A stretch of DNA of 20,765 bases from a virus, in the IMG/VR virus record IMGVR_UViG_3300033146_000621, positions 1 through 20,765 of that record; one strand, given 5' to 3'. Both the position numbers and the translations under genes were made by a program. Below, piece after piece: positions 1 through 9,012 of the stretch (its first letter is position 1; each line of letters starts with the position of its first letter). The notes beneath the pieces are model-generated. The model was not told where the DNA came from. It searched no databases and worked only from the letters and a program-made list of their open reading frames with translations.

Positions 1-3000
1 TATCAAGTTAGTACAGCCATAGAAAGCCTCTTGCAAACGGTCCATCTGTAATGAACCAAAATTCTCAAAAGATTTAACATATTCTTTAGAAGTTGTATCA
101 GTACCGTAACTGAAGGACAAACCATAAAAACTAGTACCTGTTATTTGCATCATATATTCCCCTACTGTAGCGTAAGTATGTGATATATCATCTGTGGTAA
201 AGTCTTCAATAGTACCATCTCCCCAATCTACTGTACAATCATAAGTGCCTGATTTAGTAGGTAATACTACTTCAGTATTATCTGTAGGTATATCCCATAT
301 TACTACAAATGCATTAGGGTCATAAGCAGGGGCTTCTTCCACAGGCCCATAATAAGTAGTTTTAGTCTCTTCCCCTACTAGTGTACCATCAGAAGGTGTT
401 ACAGAAAACACTATATACCTATGTAGGCTTTCGTTTGTTAGAGTATATTCTAATGTATTAGCCCCTGCAATAGGTACTAATTCCCCACCACTACTGCCAG
501 ACCTATACCATTGATAAGTTGTACCACTCTCTGGGTTATTACCATTATAAGTATAACTACCAGTTAGTAAACTATTAACTTCAAAGGCACCTGCTATCCT
601 TACATCTGCAGCATAAGGGTGAGTACCAGGCCCACACCATGTGAGAGGTACAAAATCCCAATTCTCTATATTTGTACAATCACAGAATGCACTAGAATGG
701 TGTGTAATATTAGGATTAGCCCAGAATAAGGTGTTATTCATATGTGAAGTTAAAGAGCTACAACCCAATGCAAACTCATCTATGTGTGTGACTGTATCTG
801 GAAATACCCAATGATCCGTCTTCATAGTAGTTAACGCAGTACAGTACCTAACAAAGCCGCCCATATTAGTACCCATATTGGATATATCCCAATCATCTGT
901 TATTATCTCTGTTAATGAGGAGTCTAAGCCAAATATACCACCCAGATTAACAGGGTATTCTGCTACAGTAGTATCAAACCTATTAAAGTTAGCCTTCCTT
1001 AAACCTCTGTAATCACTGAAGTTAAATTCAATATACTGACCATAATAAGTGTGTTCATGTACTAATACCCTACTATCCCATATCAACACTTCTTTTAATT
1101 TCTCTCTATCTGATGCATCAGCAGCCCATAAATCAAAACCAATAAAAGTACCTGTTATTATAACAGTATGCTCGCCTGCTGTTTCATATATGTGGTTTAT
1201 TGGCGAGTCTGTAAAGTCTTCAGGTGGGGTATCATCTCCCCAATCGATAGTACAATTATTATACGTGCTTGTACCTGTTGTAAGCTTAATATCTTCTAAT
1301 TCTGTAGTAGTCTCCCATATAGTCACCAACATTGGGGTTAAGTCTATCATTTCCCTACCCCAAAACTCTAACTCACCTATTTCAGTAATAAGTTGTGTAC
1401 CATCATTAACTGCAGTAATATGCACCCTATGATATTTGTAGTATGTATCAGAGTAGATATTAAACCTTTTAGACTCGCCTTCATTGAATATAACTTCTTC
1501 AAAGTTACCTAATACTACCCAATCTATACCATCGACTGAACCTTCAATTGTGAAGTCTTTAGGTGACCTATTACCGTATGTAAACCTACCAGCTGTAAGT
1601 ATTATAAAAGCTAACTTATGACTTGTAACAGCCTCATAAGCTAACCAATGTGGTAGTGCTGTATCAGCTGAAGCCCAAGGGAAGTTTGTTGCAGTATATA
1701 CTTTATCAAATGCTTTGTAAGCTGCATGATCTGTATTATACTCACTATCTGCTGTAGCTATACCTTCAGGTGTAGTATTGTCAGTCATATCTGGTACCCA
1801 TTGTTTATAGTACTCTTCAAAACCATAGTATTCTACAGATGCTACTTTAGTATAAGTACCTGAGTTTACTACCCTAGTTATGTTAAGCCTATAGTAGGGG
1901 GCTGACAAGGCATTATTTAAACAGTCTAGTGTAGCTAAATCATTATCATATTGTATATCTATGTAAGATTGTACTGTATACCAATTAACCCCATCATAGC
2001 TAATGTGTATCTCTACGTCTAAAGGTGCTGAGTCAGGGTCTGTTGTATCCCTTAGTATGTTAACTTTCTTTAAAGTATGAAACCTAACTGACTTATACCC
2101 TATTATAGCTGGTATAGAACTTGCACCGCTATCCCATATAGTATTACTATCTTGGTCAAATACTAAATACTGGTCTGTACCTGAACCTATTACTTCCCCT
2201 TCAGGGGTTGTATTTGAAGTCATTAAAGGTACAAACGATTCTAATTGTTTCCATACCCTTACATCGCCCATATATACTTCCTGTACAGGTAAGTCCCCAT
2301 AAGTAACATTATTAGGGTATGAATCACCTATAAAAAGTAACCCCTTATTATCCCCTATAGCAGGTGTCCATACACCCCATTTCCTATTAATCTCATCTTT
2401 TATACTATTAATTACATCGGCAGTCAAGCACCTCTCAGCACCTCCTTCCATATGAATAAAAGCATTCAAGTTAGTAGTAGCATCTAAAGCCCCCATATTA
2501 TTTCTAGCACCTGTAGTATTGTACCTTAATAAATCAGCCCAACCACCTCCGCCTGCAAGGTTGTCTATACTAATATGTGCCGTATGAGAACCAGGTAGTC
2601 CATGTTGGAGATTAAAATGTATTAACATCTTATTATTTAGAAAACCAGCGCTGTGAGAGTCAATAATATCAGTATCGTTATTATCATCATCTTTTAGTAT
2701 AAGTCTAGCAAGTACCCTATTACCATTAATTATTAAGTACAGTCTAACTGATATATTATCATAATTCCAATTACCTTCCCTCTCCCATATTAACACTTCC
2801 CCATAAGAAGCGGAGTTTAACGTAATTAACATAAAATGGTGATAACACCCTATTACATTCATACCGCCTTGGTTATACATAAAACGATCGTTCGTAACGT
2901 GTATAGCCTTAGAATTAGCATTATAAACAGGTTGTTTAGAACTAGTGGGTTGTATATAGTCATGGTTATTACCAGTTAAATCAGCCCAAGTACTTACTGG

Positions 3001-3081
3001 AGAGCCGTCAGGGGGATTGGTAGAATCCCCATTAACGTTATCCCCTTCGACTAGCCAATCTAAATTATCTATCATTGCCAT
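1..3081 (-). CDS. Giant multidomain tail-tip adhesin / receptor-binding protein (partial, C-terminus beyond window)
   Basis: The frame is open from an ATG at 3081 to base 1, giving 1027 residues with no stop; the 3' end is outside the window. ATG at 3075 (residue 3) is an alternative start. No domain search was run; domains were recognised by eye. Residues 1-240 look like a concanavalin A/LamG-type lectin domain (VSTWADLTGNNHDY near the start, INRKWG near the end). Residues about 280-422 and 427-578 are two F5/8 type C (discoidin)-like domains, each opening with a TTPEG motif. About 578-650 is PKD-like (CTIDWGDDTPPEDF), followed at 650-820 by BspA-like leucine-rich repeats (DWDISNMGTNM, YCTALTTM). 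About 820-915 is an Ig-like domain with TTYQWYRSG. A second PKD-like copy (CTIDWGDGTIEDF) then leads into another BspA start (AFYGCTNL) at the window edge. These are carbohydrate- or protein-binding surface folds, so a host-recognition role at the tail tip is inferred. It lies 11 nt after the upstream fibre gene, with no Shine-Dalgarno. Confidence 0.85.
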   Translation of the reverse strand, partial: MAMIDNLDWLVEGDNVNGDSTNPPDGSPVSTWADLTGNNHDYIQPTSSKQPVYNANSKAIHVTNDRFMYNQGGMNVIGCYHHFMLITLNSASYGEVLIWEREGNWNYDNISVRLYLIINGNRVLARLILKDDDNNDTDIIDSHSAGFLNNKMLIHFNLQHGLPGSHTAHISIDNLAGGGGWADLLRYNTTGARNNMGALDATTNLNAFIHMEGGAERCLTADVINSIKDEINRKWGVWTPAIGDNKGLLFIGDSYPNNVTYGDLPVQEVYMGDVRVWKQLESFVPLMTSNTTPEGEVIGSGTDQYLVFDQDSNTIWDSGASSIPAIIGYKSVRFHTLKKVNILRDTTDPDSAPLDVEIHISYDGVNWYTVQSYIDIQYDNDLATLDCLNNALSAPYYRLNITRVVNSGTYTKVASVEYYGFEEYYKQWVPDMTDNTTPEGIATADSEYNTDHAAYKAFDKVYTATNFPWASADTALPHWLAYEAVTSHKLAFIILTAGRFTYGNRSPKDFTIEGSVDGIDWVVLGNFEEVIFNEGESKRFNIYSDTYYKYHRVHITAVNDGTQLITEIGELEFWGREMIDLTPMLVTIWETTTELEDIKLTTGTSTYNNCTIDWGDDTPPEDFTDSPINHIYETAGEHTVIITGTFIGFDLWAADASDREKLKEVLIWDSRVLVHEHTYYGQYIEFNFSDYRGLRKANFNRFDTTVAEYPVNLGGIFGLDSSLTEIITDDWDISNMGTNMGGFVRYCTALTTMKTDHWVFPDTVTHIDEFALGCSSLTSHMNNTLFWANPNITHHSSAFCDCTNIENWDFVPLTWCGPGTHPYAADVRIAGAFEVNSLLTGSYTYNGNNPESGTTYQWYRSGSSGGELVPIAGANTLEYTLTNESLHRYIVFSVTPSDGTLVGEETKTTYYGPVEEAPAYDPNAFVVIWDIPTDNTEVVLPTKSGTYDCTVDWGDGTIEDFTTDDISHTYATVGEYMMQITGTSFYGLSFSYGTDTTSKEYVKSFENFGSLQMDRLQEAFYGCTNLI

Positions 3082-3092
3082 AGTAGTAGTTA

Positions 3093-6000
3093 TTAAATTA
3101 AAAAGTAAATAGTGTTAGGGTCTGTAGTAGGTGGTAATGCATTAACTATAGCAGTCTTAATGTTAGTTGTAGTAGAGTCAGTGGTATTAACCATAGTAGC
3201 TGGTTCATATATTAACTCATCTTCAGTAGCATTAACTACTGGTACATTACCTGCATTCCCTACTTTATCTGTAGGTGTATCTGTTAACGAATCGAATGTA
3301 CTACCACCTGTAGGTGCATCAATAAACTCTAGACCATCTTCTGCAGTGTTAACTGAAAGTAGTTTACCTGATTGACCTAAGTAGTCTGTAGGGGTATCGT
3401 GTAAACCTGTAAAGGTCTTAGCCCCTAAGTATATCATACCTACATTACAGAATTCATTAGCAAAGAAACCCCCAATATTGTTACGATAAGTAACAGGTAT
3501 AGTCCACCAAGTACTTTCATCAGTACCTTTAGCATTAACAGTAAATGATACAAACTTATTAGTATTAATATCTTTGATAATAAATACATCATCCTTATCT
3601 AAGGCTAACAGTGCGCCTGCTACAGCGTTACTGGTTAAGTCAGTTTCATTGATATACACTTCAGTAACTAAGGTATAGTTAGCATTATTTACCCTTACCC
3701 TACCTGTTGCTGGGTTACCAGTAGTATTAGTATCAAACCTATACATAGTCTCTATACTACCTACTGTGTAATCAGGTACAAATTCTACACTATTACCATC
3801 CTCGTTTACTTTAAGGCTGTACCCTTCTGACCCACTGTAATTAGTAGGTGTATCACTTAAACTTAAGAAGTCTGTAGCACCAGTAGAAGGGGCCACATTT
3901 GTACTCCTAAAGTCTTTACTAGTTATATCAACGGTTAGTATTTCATCTGTTATTGAAGTTACTAAACCCCCATGTAATACTATACCTTCATTAGTAGGGT
4001 CTGTTACTGTGTAATTAGCAGATAGTCCTATGTTTGTTTCGATAACAGTATCTACATTAGCTATCCTAAGGTAAATATCGATAGGGGAACCGTTAGCAGT
4101 CTGTGTAAAGACTAACTGGTCAAATTGAGAAGCTGTTGCACTAGTGTAATGGGTAAGTCCAAATTCATATTTAATCCCATTATAGACATGAAATAAATCA
4201 AGTTTAAATGAGGGTGCATAGAAACTACTGTCTACTACACCTGCTACACCAGCATAGGCAATATTACTAACTGTACATACCCTAAGGTAATGCCCAACTA
4301 CAAAGTCTATACCTTCTACTAACTTATCCTTACCTACTCTCCTATTATCTAATTCATCTTGTAATTCATTTATATCTGCTATTTCAGGGTTAACCCAAGC
4401 AGCATCTTTCCTCCCATAGAAAGTACTATCTTCAGGAGCTTCTGGTATACCGCCTGAGCCACTAGTATCTTCAGTCCATGAAGTAAGGTCATCATTAAGT
4501 CTATACCTCTTATCATCAGATTGTACATAAACTAGCATACCTACTTTCCTACGATCTACTGTAATAGCATCCCTTGCAGCTATATCAGCTACAGTTCTGT
4601 AACCACCTTTATTGTAGTATTCATCAGTAACGGCATATGTATCTAATTCGTCTATAGGTGCTATAAAACCAGTTAAAGGTACAGAACCAGGTATCTTAGC
4701 CCTTGGTGTTACACCTACAGCTGCTCCTTTAACCTCCATATTCAACTCACCTGAAGTCATATTAGCAGTCCTATATACATTCATGTCAACACTAACGCCC
4801 TGACTATTAGTAATATTAACTACCCTAGGTGACCAAGTAGGGTCCATTGCAACCTCTAAACCAGTTGCTGAGTCAATGATCTGAGATGCATTACCATGTT
4901 CTACAGGGTATGCTATAAACCTATAACTAGATGTACCAGCTGGTGTATTGTAAATACCATTACCATCAGTATCTAACCTACTACTACCTGCTAATATATC
5001 AGCTTCTGTAATATCCCCGTCAGTATCATTACCCCAGAAATTCCTCCACAAGTACCTTATTGAGTAATCCCTACTAAATATATCATTGTTACTATTCTCG
5101 CCCTCAATCCTAAAGGTATGAGAACCAGGGATAGTTAAATGTACATTATTAAAGGTTAATACTTCACTACCATCGTTGGCTGTATCACTAATTAAAGATG
5201 TATTACCGTCACTAACATCTATAATAGATATACTATTAGGGTTGATATTAGAGTTATTAGTAGTACCCCATACAAACTCCTTATTAGTACCATTAACTGT
5301 AGTACCTACTTCAATTATACTTGTTTGACCAGTAATGTTGAATGAATTAAAAGTAGGGTATTGATATGGGTATAATAAACCATCCCACATATTGCTGTAC
5401 CCTGCATCATCGAATGTAGTACCTACTGGGTAACCACCTAATGCTTCAGGCATTGGGGTAGTGTTAGTATATAAAGGGTTACTACCACCGCTAACTGGCT
5501 TATATGTACCATCATCTGCTAAGTAGTTATTCCCTGTACCAGTATCAGTAATTATATTAAGTGTTGATAAATTACTATGAGTATGACTATTATCTACAAC
5601 AGCCTGTATACTAACCCAAGCACTACTCTGCCTAGCATAAGTATCCCCGTCTGTAGGTGCTTCAGGTATACCACCACCAGTGCCACTATCATCAATTACC
5701 CAAGTAGTTAAATCAGGCTCTAACCTATACCTACTACTATCATCATATACAAATACTAACATACCAGCTTTACGCCTATCTTCAGTAATATTATCCCTAT
5801 CTGTAGTATTCTGTACAGTCCTATAACCGCCCCTATGGTACATTTCATCAGTTACAGCATAACTGTCAGTACTATCTATTGGGGCTATGAAACCTGTTAA
5901 TGGTACACTACCTGGTATATCCAACCTAGGGTTAGCAGTTATTGAAGCCCCTATTACCTCCATATTCAACTCGCCAGCAGTTTGATTAGAGGTCCTATAA

Positions 6001-7409
6001 ACATACATATCTACTGGCACCCCTTGCTGATTAGTTATATTAACTGTAGCAGGATTCCATGCTGGGTCCATAGCTACTTCTAAACCAGTAGCAGTATCAG
6101 TTATTTGTGTAGCTTTACCAAAGGATGCTGGGTAAGAAATAAACCTATATGATTGAGCACCTGCAGGTGTACTGTATACACCGTTACCGTTATTGTCTAA
6201 CCTATTAGAACCGTTTAGTATATCTGCCCCAGTTATTACACCGTCTACATCACTACCCCAGAAAGTACGCCATAGGTAATTAATATCATAATCCCTACTA
6301 AATGTAGCATTATTAGTGTTAATAGCACTAACCCTAAACTTCTGTGAACCTGGGCTAGTTAATGTTACATCTGTAAAACTAAGTGTCTCTATACCATCAT
6401 TTATAGAGTCTTGTAGTAAAGTAGTACCACCACTTACATCAGCAATACTGATAGTATTAGGCTGTATATTACTATTATTAGTTGTAGCCCAGTTGAATGC
6501 CCTACTAGAACCGTTAATTGTTTCCCCTACTTCTATGATTGTTTGTTGACCAGCTATACTGAAAGAACTGAATATAGGTGTTTGATAAGGGTAAAGTAAC
6601 CCATCCCACATACTATCATATTGTATATCAGTAAAAGTAGTACCTGGTTCATAACCACCAACCTGTTCTGGCATAGGTGTTGGGTTAGTATATAATACTT
6701 CCCCTGGTGTTGAAGCTCCTTTCAGTATTACCCATTCTTCAGGGCTATCGTTAGTTAGGGTCATAAACCCCCCATTACGTACTGTTTTCCCAGCTAAGTC
6801 CCCAGCTGTAAAAGTATACCCATTAGTATCATCTACACCTATTACAACCCATGAAGCACCTTTATCTACCCCTGTTATGTCAGGGTATTCATCAGCTATA
6901 GTAGGGGTAAAAGAACCAACTAAGTATATTAAGTCTATTACAGATATTGGTACTGGCTCCCAATTACCATCTTGTCTACCATACAGTACACCATCAAAGG
7001 GTGCTTCAGGTACACCGCCAAATGGCAGGTTAATTAGTACATCTATCTCTTGGTTATCAGTCGGTACATTATCGTGTATCAACCTAAATATTGGTTTACT
7101 GTTAGAATCAACCCTTATAGCATTTTCAAAGCCATTATCAGTAAATGAAGCAAATAGTAGGAAATGATAATTACCATAACCCCAGTCTTCAGTCTCAGCC
7201 CTATGTATTCTAACCTCTATAGAGTTAGGCCCTAGCTGAGTCATATCTGTATCTATAAACCCTACTTCAGGTCTCATAGACATTTGCTTAACCCTATTAC
7301 TCAAAGGGTCTACAACAATGACATAGAAATTAATTACATCATCTAAGTTTATATTCAAATAAAGGACCTGTTTAATATCAGATCCTTTGTGATATCTGTC
7401 ATATCTCAT
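3093..7409 (-). CDS. Large tail fibre / receptor-binding protein with internal tandem duplication
   Basis: 1438 residues. The N-terminal 130 residues may be the virion-attachment part (inference). Three copies of a PEAPxDGxxYGRxxxxW-like motif start near residues 134, 581 and 988; such motifs are frequent in phage fibres. A module of about 355 residues occurs twice, at about 242-598 and 649-1006. Both copies open with TPMPE...GGY...GTTF, share WDGLLYPYQ, and contain IPGSVPLTGFIAPID and GLEVAMDP. The C-terminal third has three copies of a SLxDTPTxYxGxxG...VN...LEF motif (about 1181-1212, 1333-1362, 1372-1402), another fibre-type repeat. The protein ends DPNTIYFLI, an ending seen in fibre proteins. 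No enzyme motif was recognised. The gene follows a 217-nt non-coding gap, so it may begin its own expression unit, and the giant adhesin gene starts 11 nt beyond its stop. A structural fibre role is well supported by repeats and position; ligand unknown. Confidence 0.85.
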   Translation of the reverse strand: MRYDRYHKGSDIKQVLYLNINLDDVINFYVIVVDPLSNRVKQMSMRPEVGFIDTDMTQLGPNSIEVRIHRAETEDWGYGNYHFLLFASFTDNGFENAIRVDSNSKPIFRLIHDNVPTDNQEIDVLINLPFGGVPEAPFDGVLYGRQDGNWEPVPISVIDLIYLVGSFTPTIADEYPDITGVDKGASWVVIGVDDTNGYTFTAGDLAGKTVRNGGFMTLTNDSPEEWVILKGASTPGEVLYTNPTPMPEQVGGYEPGTTFTDIQYDSMWDGLLYPYQTPIFSSFSIAGQQTIIEVGETINGSSRAFNWATTNNSNIQPNTISIADVSGGTTLLQDSINDGIETLSFTDVTLTSPGSQKFRVSAINTNNATFSRDYDINYLWRTFWGSDVDGVITGADILNGSNRLDNNGNGVYSTPAGAQSYRFISYPASFGKATQITDTATGLEVAMDPAWNPATVNITNQQGVPVDMYVYRTSNQTAGELNMEVIGASITANPRLDIPGSVPLTGFIAPIDSTDSYAVTDEMYHRGGYRTVQNTTDRDNITEDRRKAGMLVFVYDDSSRYRLEPDLTTWVIDDSGTGGGIPEAPTDGDTYARQSSAWVSIQAVVDNSHTHSNLSTLNIITDTGTGNNYLADDGTYKPVSGGSNPLYTNTTPMPEALGGYPVGTTFDDAGYSNMWDGLLYPYQYPTFNSFNITGQTSIIEVGTTVNGTNKEFVWGTTNNSNINPNSISIIDVSDGNTSLISDTANDGSEVLTFNNVHLTIPGSHTFRIEGENSNNDIFSRDYSIRYLWRNFWGNDTDGDITEADILAGSSRLDTDGNGIYNTPAGTSSYRFIAYPVEHGNASQIIDSATGLEVAMDPTWSPRVVNITNSQGVSVDMNVYRTANMTSGELNMEVKGAAVGVTPRAKIPGSVPLTGFIAPIDELDTYAVTDEYYNKGGYRTVADIAARDAITVDRRKVGMLVYVQSDDKRYRLNDDLTSWTEDTSGSGGIPEAPEDSTFYGRKDAAWVNPEIADINELQDELDNRRVGKDKLVEGIDFVVGHYLRVCTVSNIAYAGVAGVVDSSFYAPSFKLDLFHVYNGIKYEFGLTHYTSATASQFDQLVFTQTANGSPIDIYLRIANVDTVIETNIGLSANYTVTDPTNEGIVLHGGLVTSITDEILTVDITSKDFRSTNVAPSTGATDFLSLSDTPTNYSGSEGYSLKVNEDGNSVEFVPDYTVGSIETMYRFDTNTTGNPATGRVRVNNANYTLVTEVYINETDLTSNAVAGALLALDKDDVFIIKDINTNKFVSFTVNAKGTDESTWWTIPVTYRNNIGGFFANEFCNVGMIYLGAKTFTGLHDTPTDYLGQSGKLLSVNTAEDGLEFIDAPTGGSTFDSLTDTPTDKVGNAGNVPVVNATEDELIYEPATMVNTTDSTTTNIKTAIVNALPPTTDPNTIYFLI
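4392..5465 (-). repeat. Second copy of the ~355-residue fibre module
   Basis: Encodes residues about 649-1006 of the large fibre. It matches residues 242-598 (bases about 5616-6686) along its whole length, including TTNNSNI, YLW-R-FWG, TPAG, YRF, GLEVAMDP, VNITN-QGV, GELNMEV and GGYRTV. The copies are offset by about 407 residues. Divergence at many positions indicates an old duplication or selection for difference rather than a recent or assembly duplication. Confidence 0.85.
5616..6686 (-). repeat. First copy of the ~355-residue fibre module
   Basis: Encodes residues about 242-598 of the large fibre; partner of the copy at 4392-5465. Each copy is followed by a PEAP...YxR...W motif, so the duplicated unit is module plus linker. 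About 50 residues containing NSHTHSNLSTLNIITDTG separate the two copies. Confidence 0.85.
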
Positions 7410-7507
7410 AATCTATTTTGTTTTAAGTTGTATTGACTTTAGTGTCGTTACATTTGATTATTTTAACTGGTATTACTACCATAGTATAAGTACCCTTGAT
7501 GCAGGTA

Positions 7508-7613
7508 CGTAGAAGGGGTCTAGGAGGCATTTTAAGGCCTATTTAAGCCACTCTAAGGTATTTTAGGTATATGTACCCCAGAAATATAAGTTATGCCCTT
7601 AAATCGCCTTATT
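7508..7613 (-). repeat. Duplicated non-coding intergenic element, copy 1
   Basis: Lies in the 217-nt gap 7410-7626 between the 360-residue protein gene and the large fibre gene. Read on the minus strand it starts AATAAGGCGATTTAAGGGCA 13 nt after the upstream stop and ends TTCTACG. Copy 2 is at 12677-12782, 6 nt after the tape-measure stop. Shared blocks in the same order are AATAAGGC, TTTAAGG-CA, ATATACC, TTAAA-AGGC, AAAA-GCCT-CT-GA and TTCTACG. The distance from the first to the last block is 99 nt in both copies. By eye, identity is around 60% with compensating 1-nt gaps. The TTTAAGG arm can pair with a downstream CCTTAAA, hinting at RNA structure. Function unknown: a regulatory RNA, terminator/promoter cassette or processing site are all possible. 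Confidence 0.6.
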
Positions 7614-7626
7614 CTGCTTCATAAGG

Positions 7627-8709
7627 TTAATTACAGCTATTAGTAGGTTTAACCTTAAACATATATACTGCACAGTCATTAGGGCCATGAGTAGGGAGAC
7701 CAGAACCATATACATCCACAGGGGAATTACTCAAATCTACTTGAGTTAATAATTGATATGCTGAGCCTTTATAAGACCAGTAAATATCAGCTGTAGAAGC
7801 AGACCAGTATACATTACTACCATCATCTAATACTACAACTAAATTCTCTATAGACCAATCCCCATTAGTATTAACACTAACACTTGGGGGATTTAAAGCG
7901 TCCCACTCAGGTATAAATGGTTGACAACCACTCCCCATATCTTCTAACCACTCATTTGGGTTATCAAATATCAATGCTACATTATCAGTTAAAGCATACA
8001 AATCTACTGTTACTGTTGTATCCATAAATGATGGGTAGTAATTAGTACTGTTTGAAACTAACATTGGCTTTAAGGTATAGGTCATACCTAAATAGTTACC
8101 ACTACCATCTGGTGTACCATATGCTTCAGCTTCAACCCCTATACTATAGTACACATCCCCATTATTGTAACTTGCATTAGTAGAAGGTATAGTATTATCG
8201 TATGTCATACCTAAACCTGATTCAGCTGATATACCAGCATCAGTTATAGTACCTAATAAACCTTCAAAGTTTACCTCCCCTAAATGTACCTCTGAGCCCA
8301 TGTAGACATAACTACAACCTGTTATAGACTTATTATAGTAAGCTTTTAAATGCCCATCTGAAGCTAAATCCATAGGGTGTATTATAGTCTGTGGTGCATT
8401 ATGATTGTAGCAAGCAAAATCCCCTAACCTACCTAAATCTATGCTCCTAATTATGCCAGTACCATTAGCTAGCTCTAAATACCAAGAGCTAAAAGCACTA
8501 TCATTATTAACATTCATAGAGTAAGCTAACCCATAAACTTTATTAATAGTTTCGTTTAAAGCTGTACGTACATCTGTTGTAGTAATATTACTAACTTCAA
8601 CAGTTGAACCAACTACATTTATGTCCCCGACATTACTAGACCTATTAGCTATCTCTGTAGCTGTGAATGTATGGTTTAGTAAATTATATTCATCTATTAT
8701 TTTAGCCAT
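7627..8709 (-). CDS. Unrecognised tail-tip protein, 360 residues
   Basis: Not recognised. It is translationally linked to the S74 fibre gene: its ATG lies 3 nt after that gene's stop. The sequence is soluble-looking, with no signal peptide or membrane segment. It is rich in Asn, Ser, Thr, Tyr and Gly, and beta-strand-like, typical of virion appendage proteins. The N-terminal 60 residues (MAKIIDEYNLLNHTF, then VNVVGSTVEVSN-like repeats) could be an adaptor, followed by 'DVRTALNETINKVYGLAYSMN', a short helix-like stretch. Several cysteines are present (near residues 99, 132, 258, 346 and 359). Position between a fibre with an S74 chaperone and a larger fibre suggests a minor tail or host-recognition protein (inference). 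It is followed by the 217-nt gap with the duplicated element, so it probably ends an expression block. Confidence 0.75.
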   Translation of the reverse strand: MAKIIDEYNLLNHTFTATEIANRSSNVGDINVVGSTVEVSNITTTDVRTALNETINKVYGLAYSMNVNNDSAFSSWYLELANGTGIIRSIDLGRLGDFACYNHNAPQTIIHPMDLASDGHLKAYYNKSITGCSYVYMGSEVHLGEVNFEGLLGTITDAGISAESGLGMTYDNTIPSTNASYNNGDVYYSIGVEAEAYGTPDGSGNYLGMTYTLKPMLVSNSTNYYPSFMDTTVTVDLYALTDNVALIFDNPNEWLEDMGSGCQPFIPEWDALNPPSVSVNTNGDWSIENLVVVLDDGSNVYWSASTADIYWSYKGSAYQLLTQVDLSNSPVDVYGSGLPTHGPNDCAVYMFKVKPTNSCN

Positions 8710-8712
8710 GAC

Positions 8713-9012
8713 TTAATCATTTTGAAGTAAACTTAACTCAGCTGATAATTCTTGAACAGCTTTAATTAAATAAGGTATTAGTTTAACATAGTCAACACCT
8801 TTATACTTATTATATATACTCCCTACTATTTCAGGTGTTACTCCCTCAACTTCTTGAGCTATTAAACCAGTATTAAAACTATCTATATCCTTCCTACTAT
8901 TAAGTTTTACAGCCTCTTTATTCCAATTAAAACTAACAGGTCTAAGTCTACTAATAACATCTAACCCATTAGGTAATTCTTTAATATTCTGTTTCAGCCT
9001 AGTATCTGAAGA
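8713..9012 (-). other. Region encoding the peptidase S74 auto-processing domain
   Basis: Encodes residues about 460-558 of the fibre. The Ser-Asp-x-Arg-Leu-Lys motif at its start marks the expected self-cleavage point, and the C-terminal helix with AVQELSAELSLL resembles the trimeric coiled coil of the family. If cleaved, the mature fibre would be about 460 residues. Confidence 0.85.

Noticed and set aside
1049-1432. Plus-strand ORF of 127 codons
   Set aside because: It lies antisense within the continuous adhesin frame, whose domains are recognisable; the plus-strand protein is low complexity. Other plus-strand ORFs in the window are shadows for the same reason.
7428-7456. Bacteroidota-like promoter on the plus strand (TTG, 18 nt, TACATTTG)
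   Set aside because: The motif fits TAnnTTTG but no plus-strand gene follows it; short motifs of this kind arise by chance in AT-rich DNA.
7423-7530. 35-codon minus-strand ORF in the gap before the large fibre (starts MPPRPLL)
   Set aside because: It overlaps the duplicated element, matches no family, and the other copy does not preserve its frame or start.
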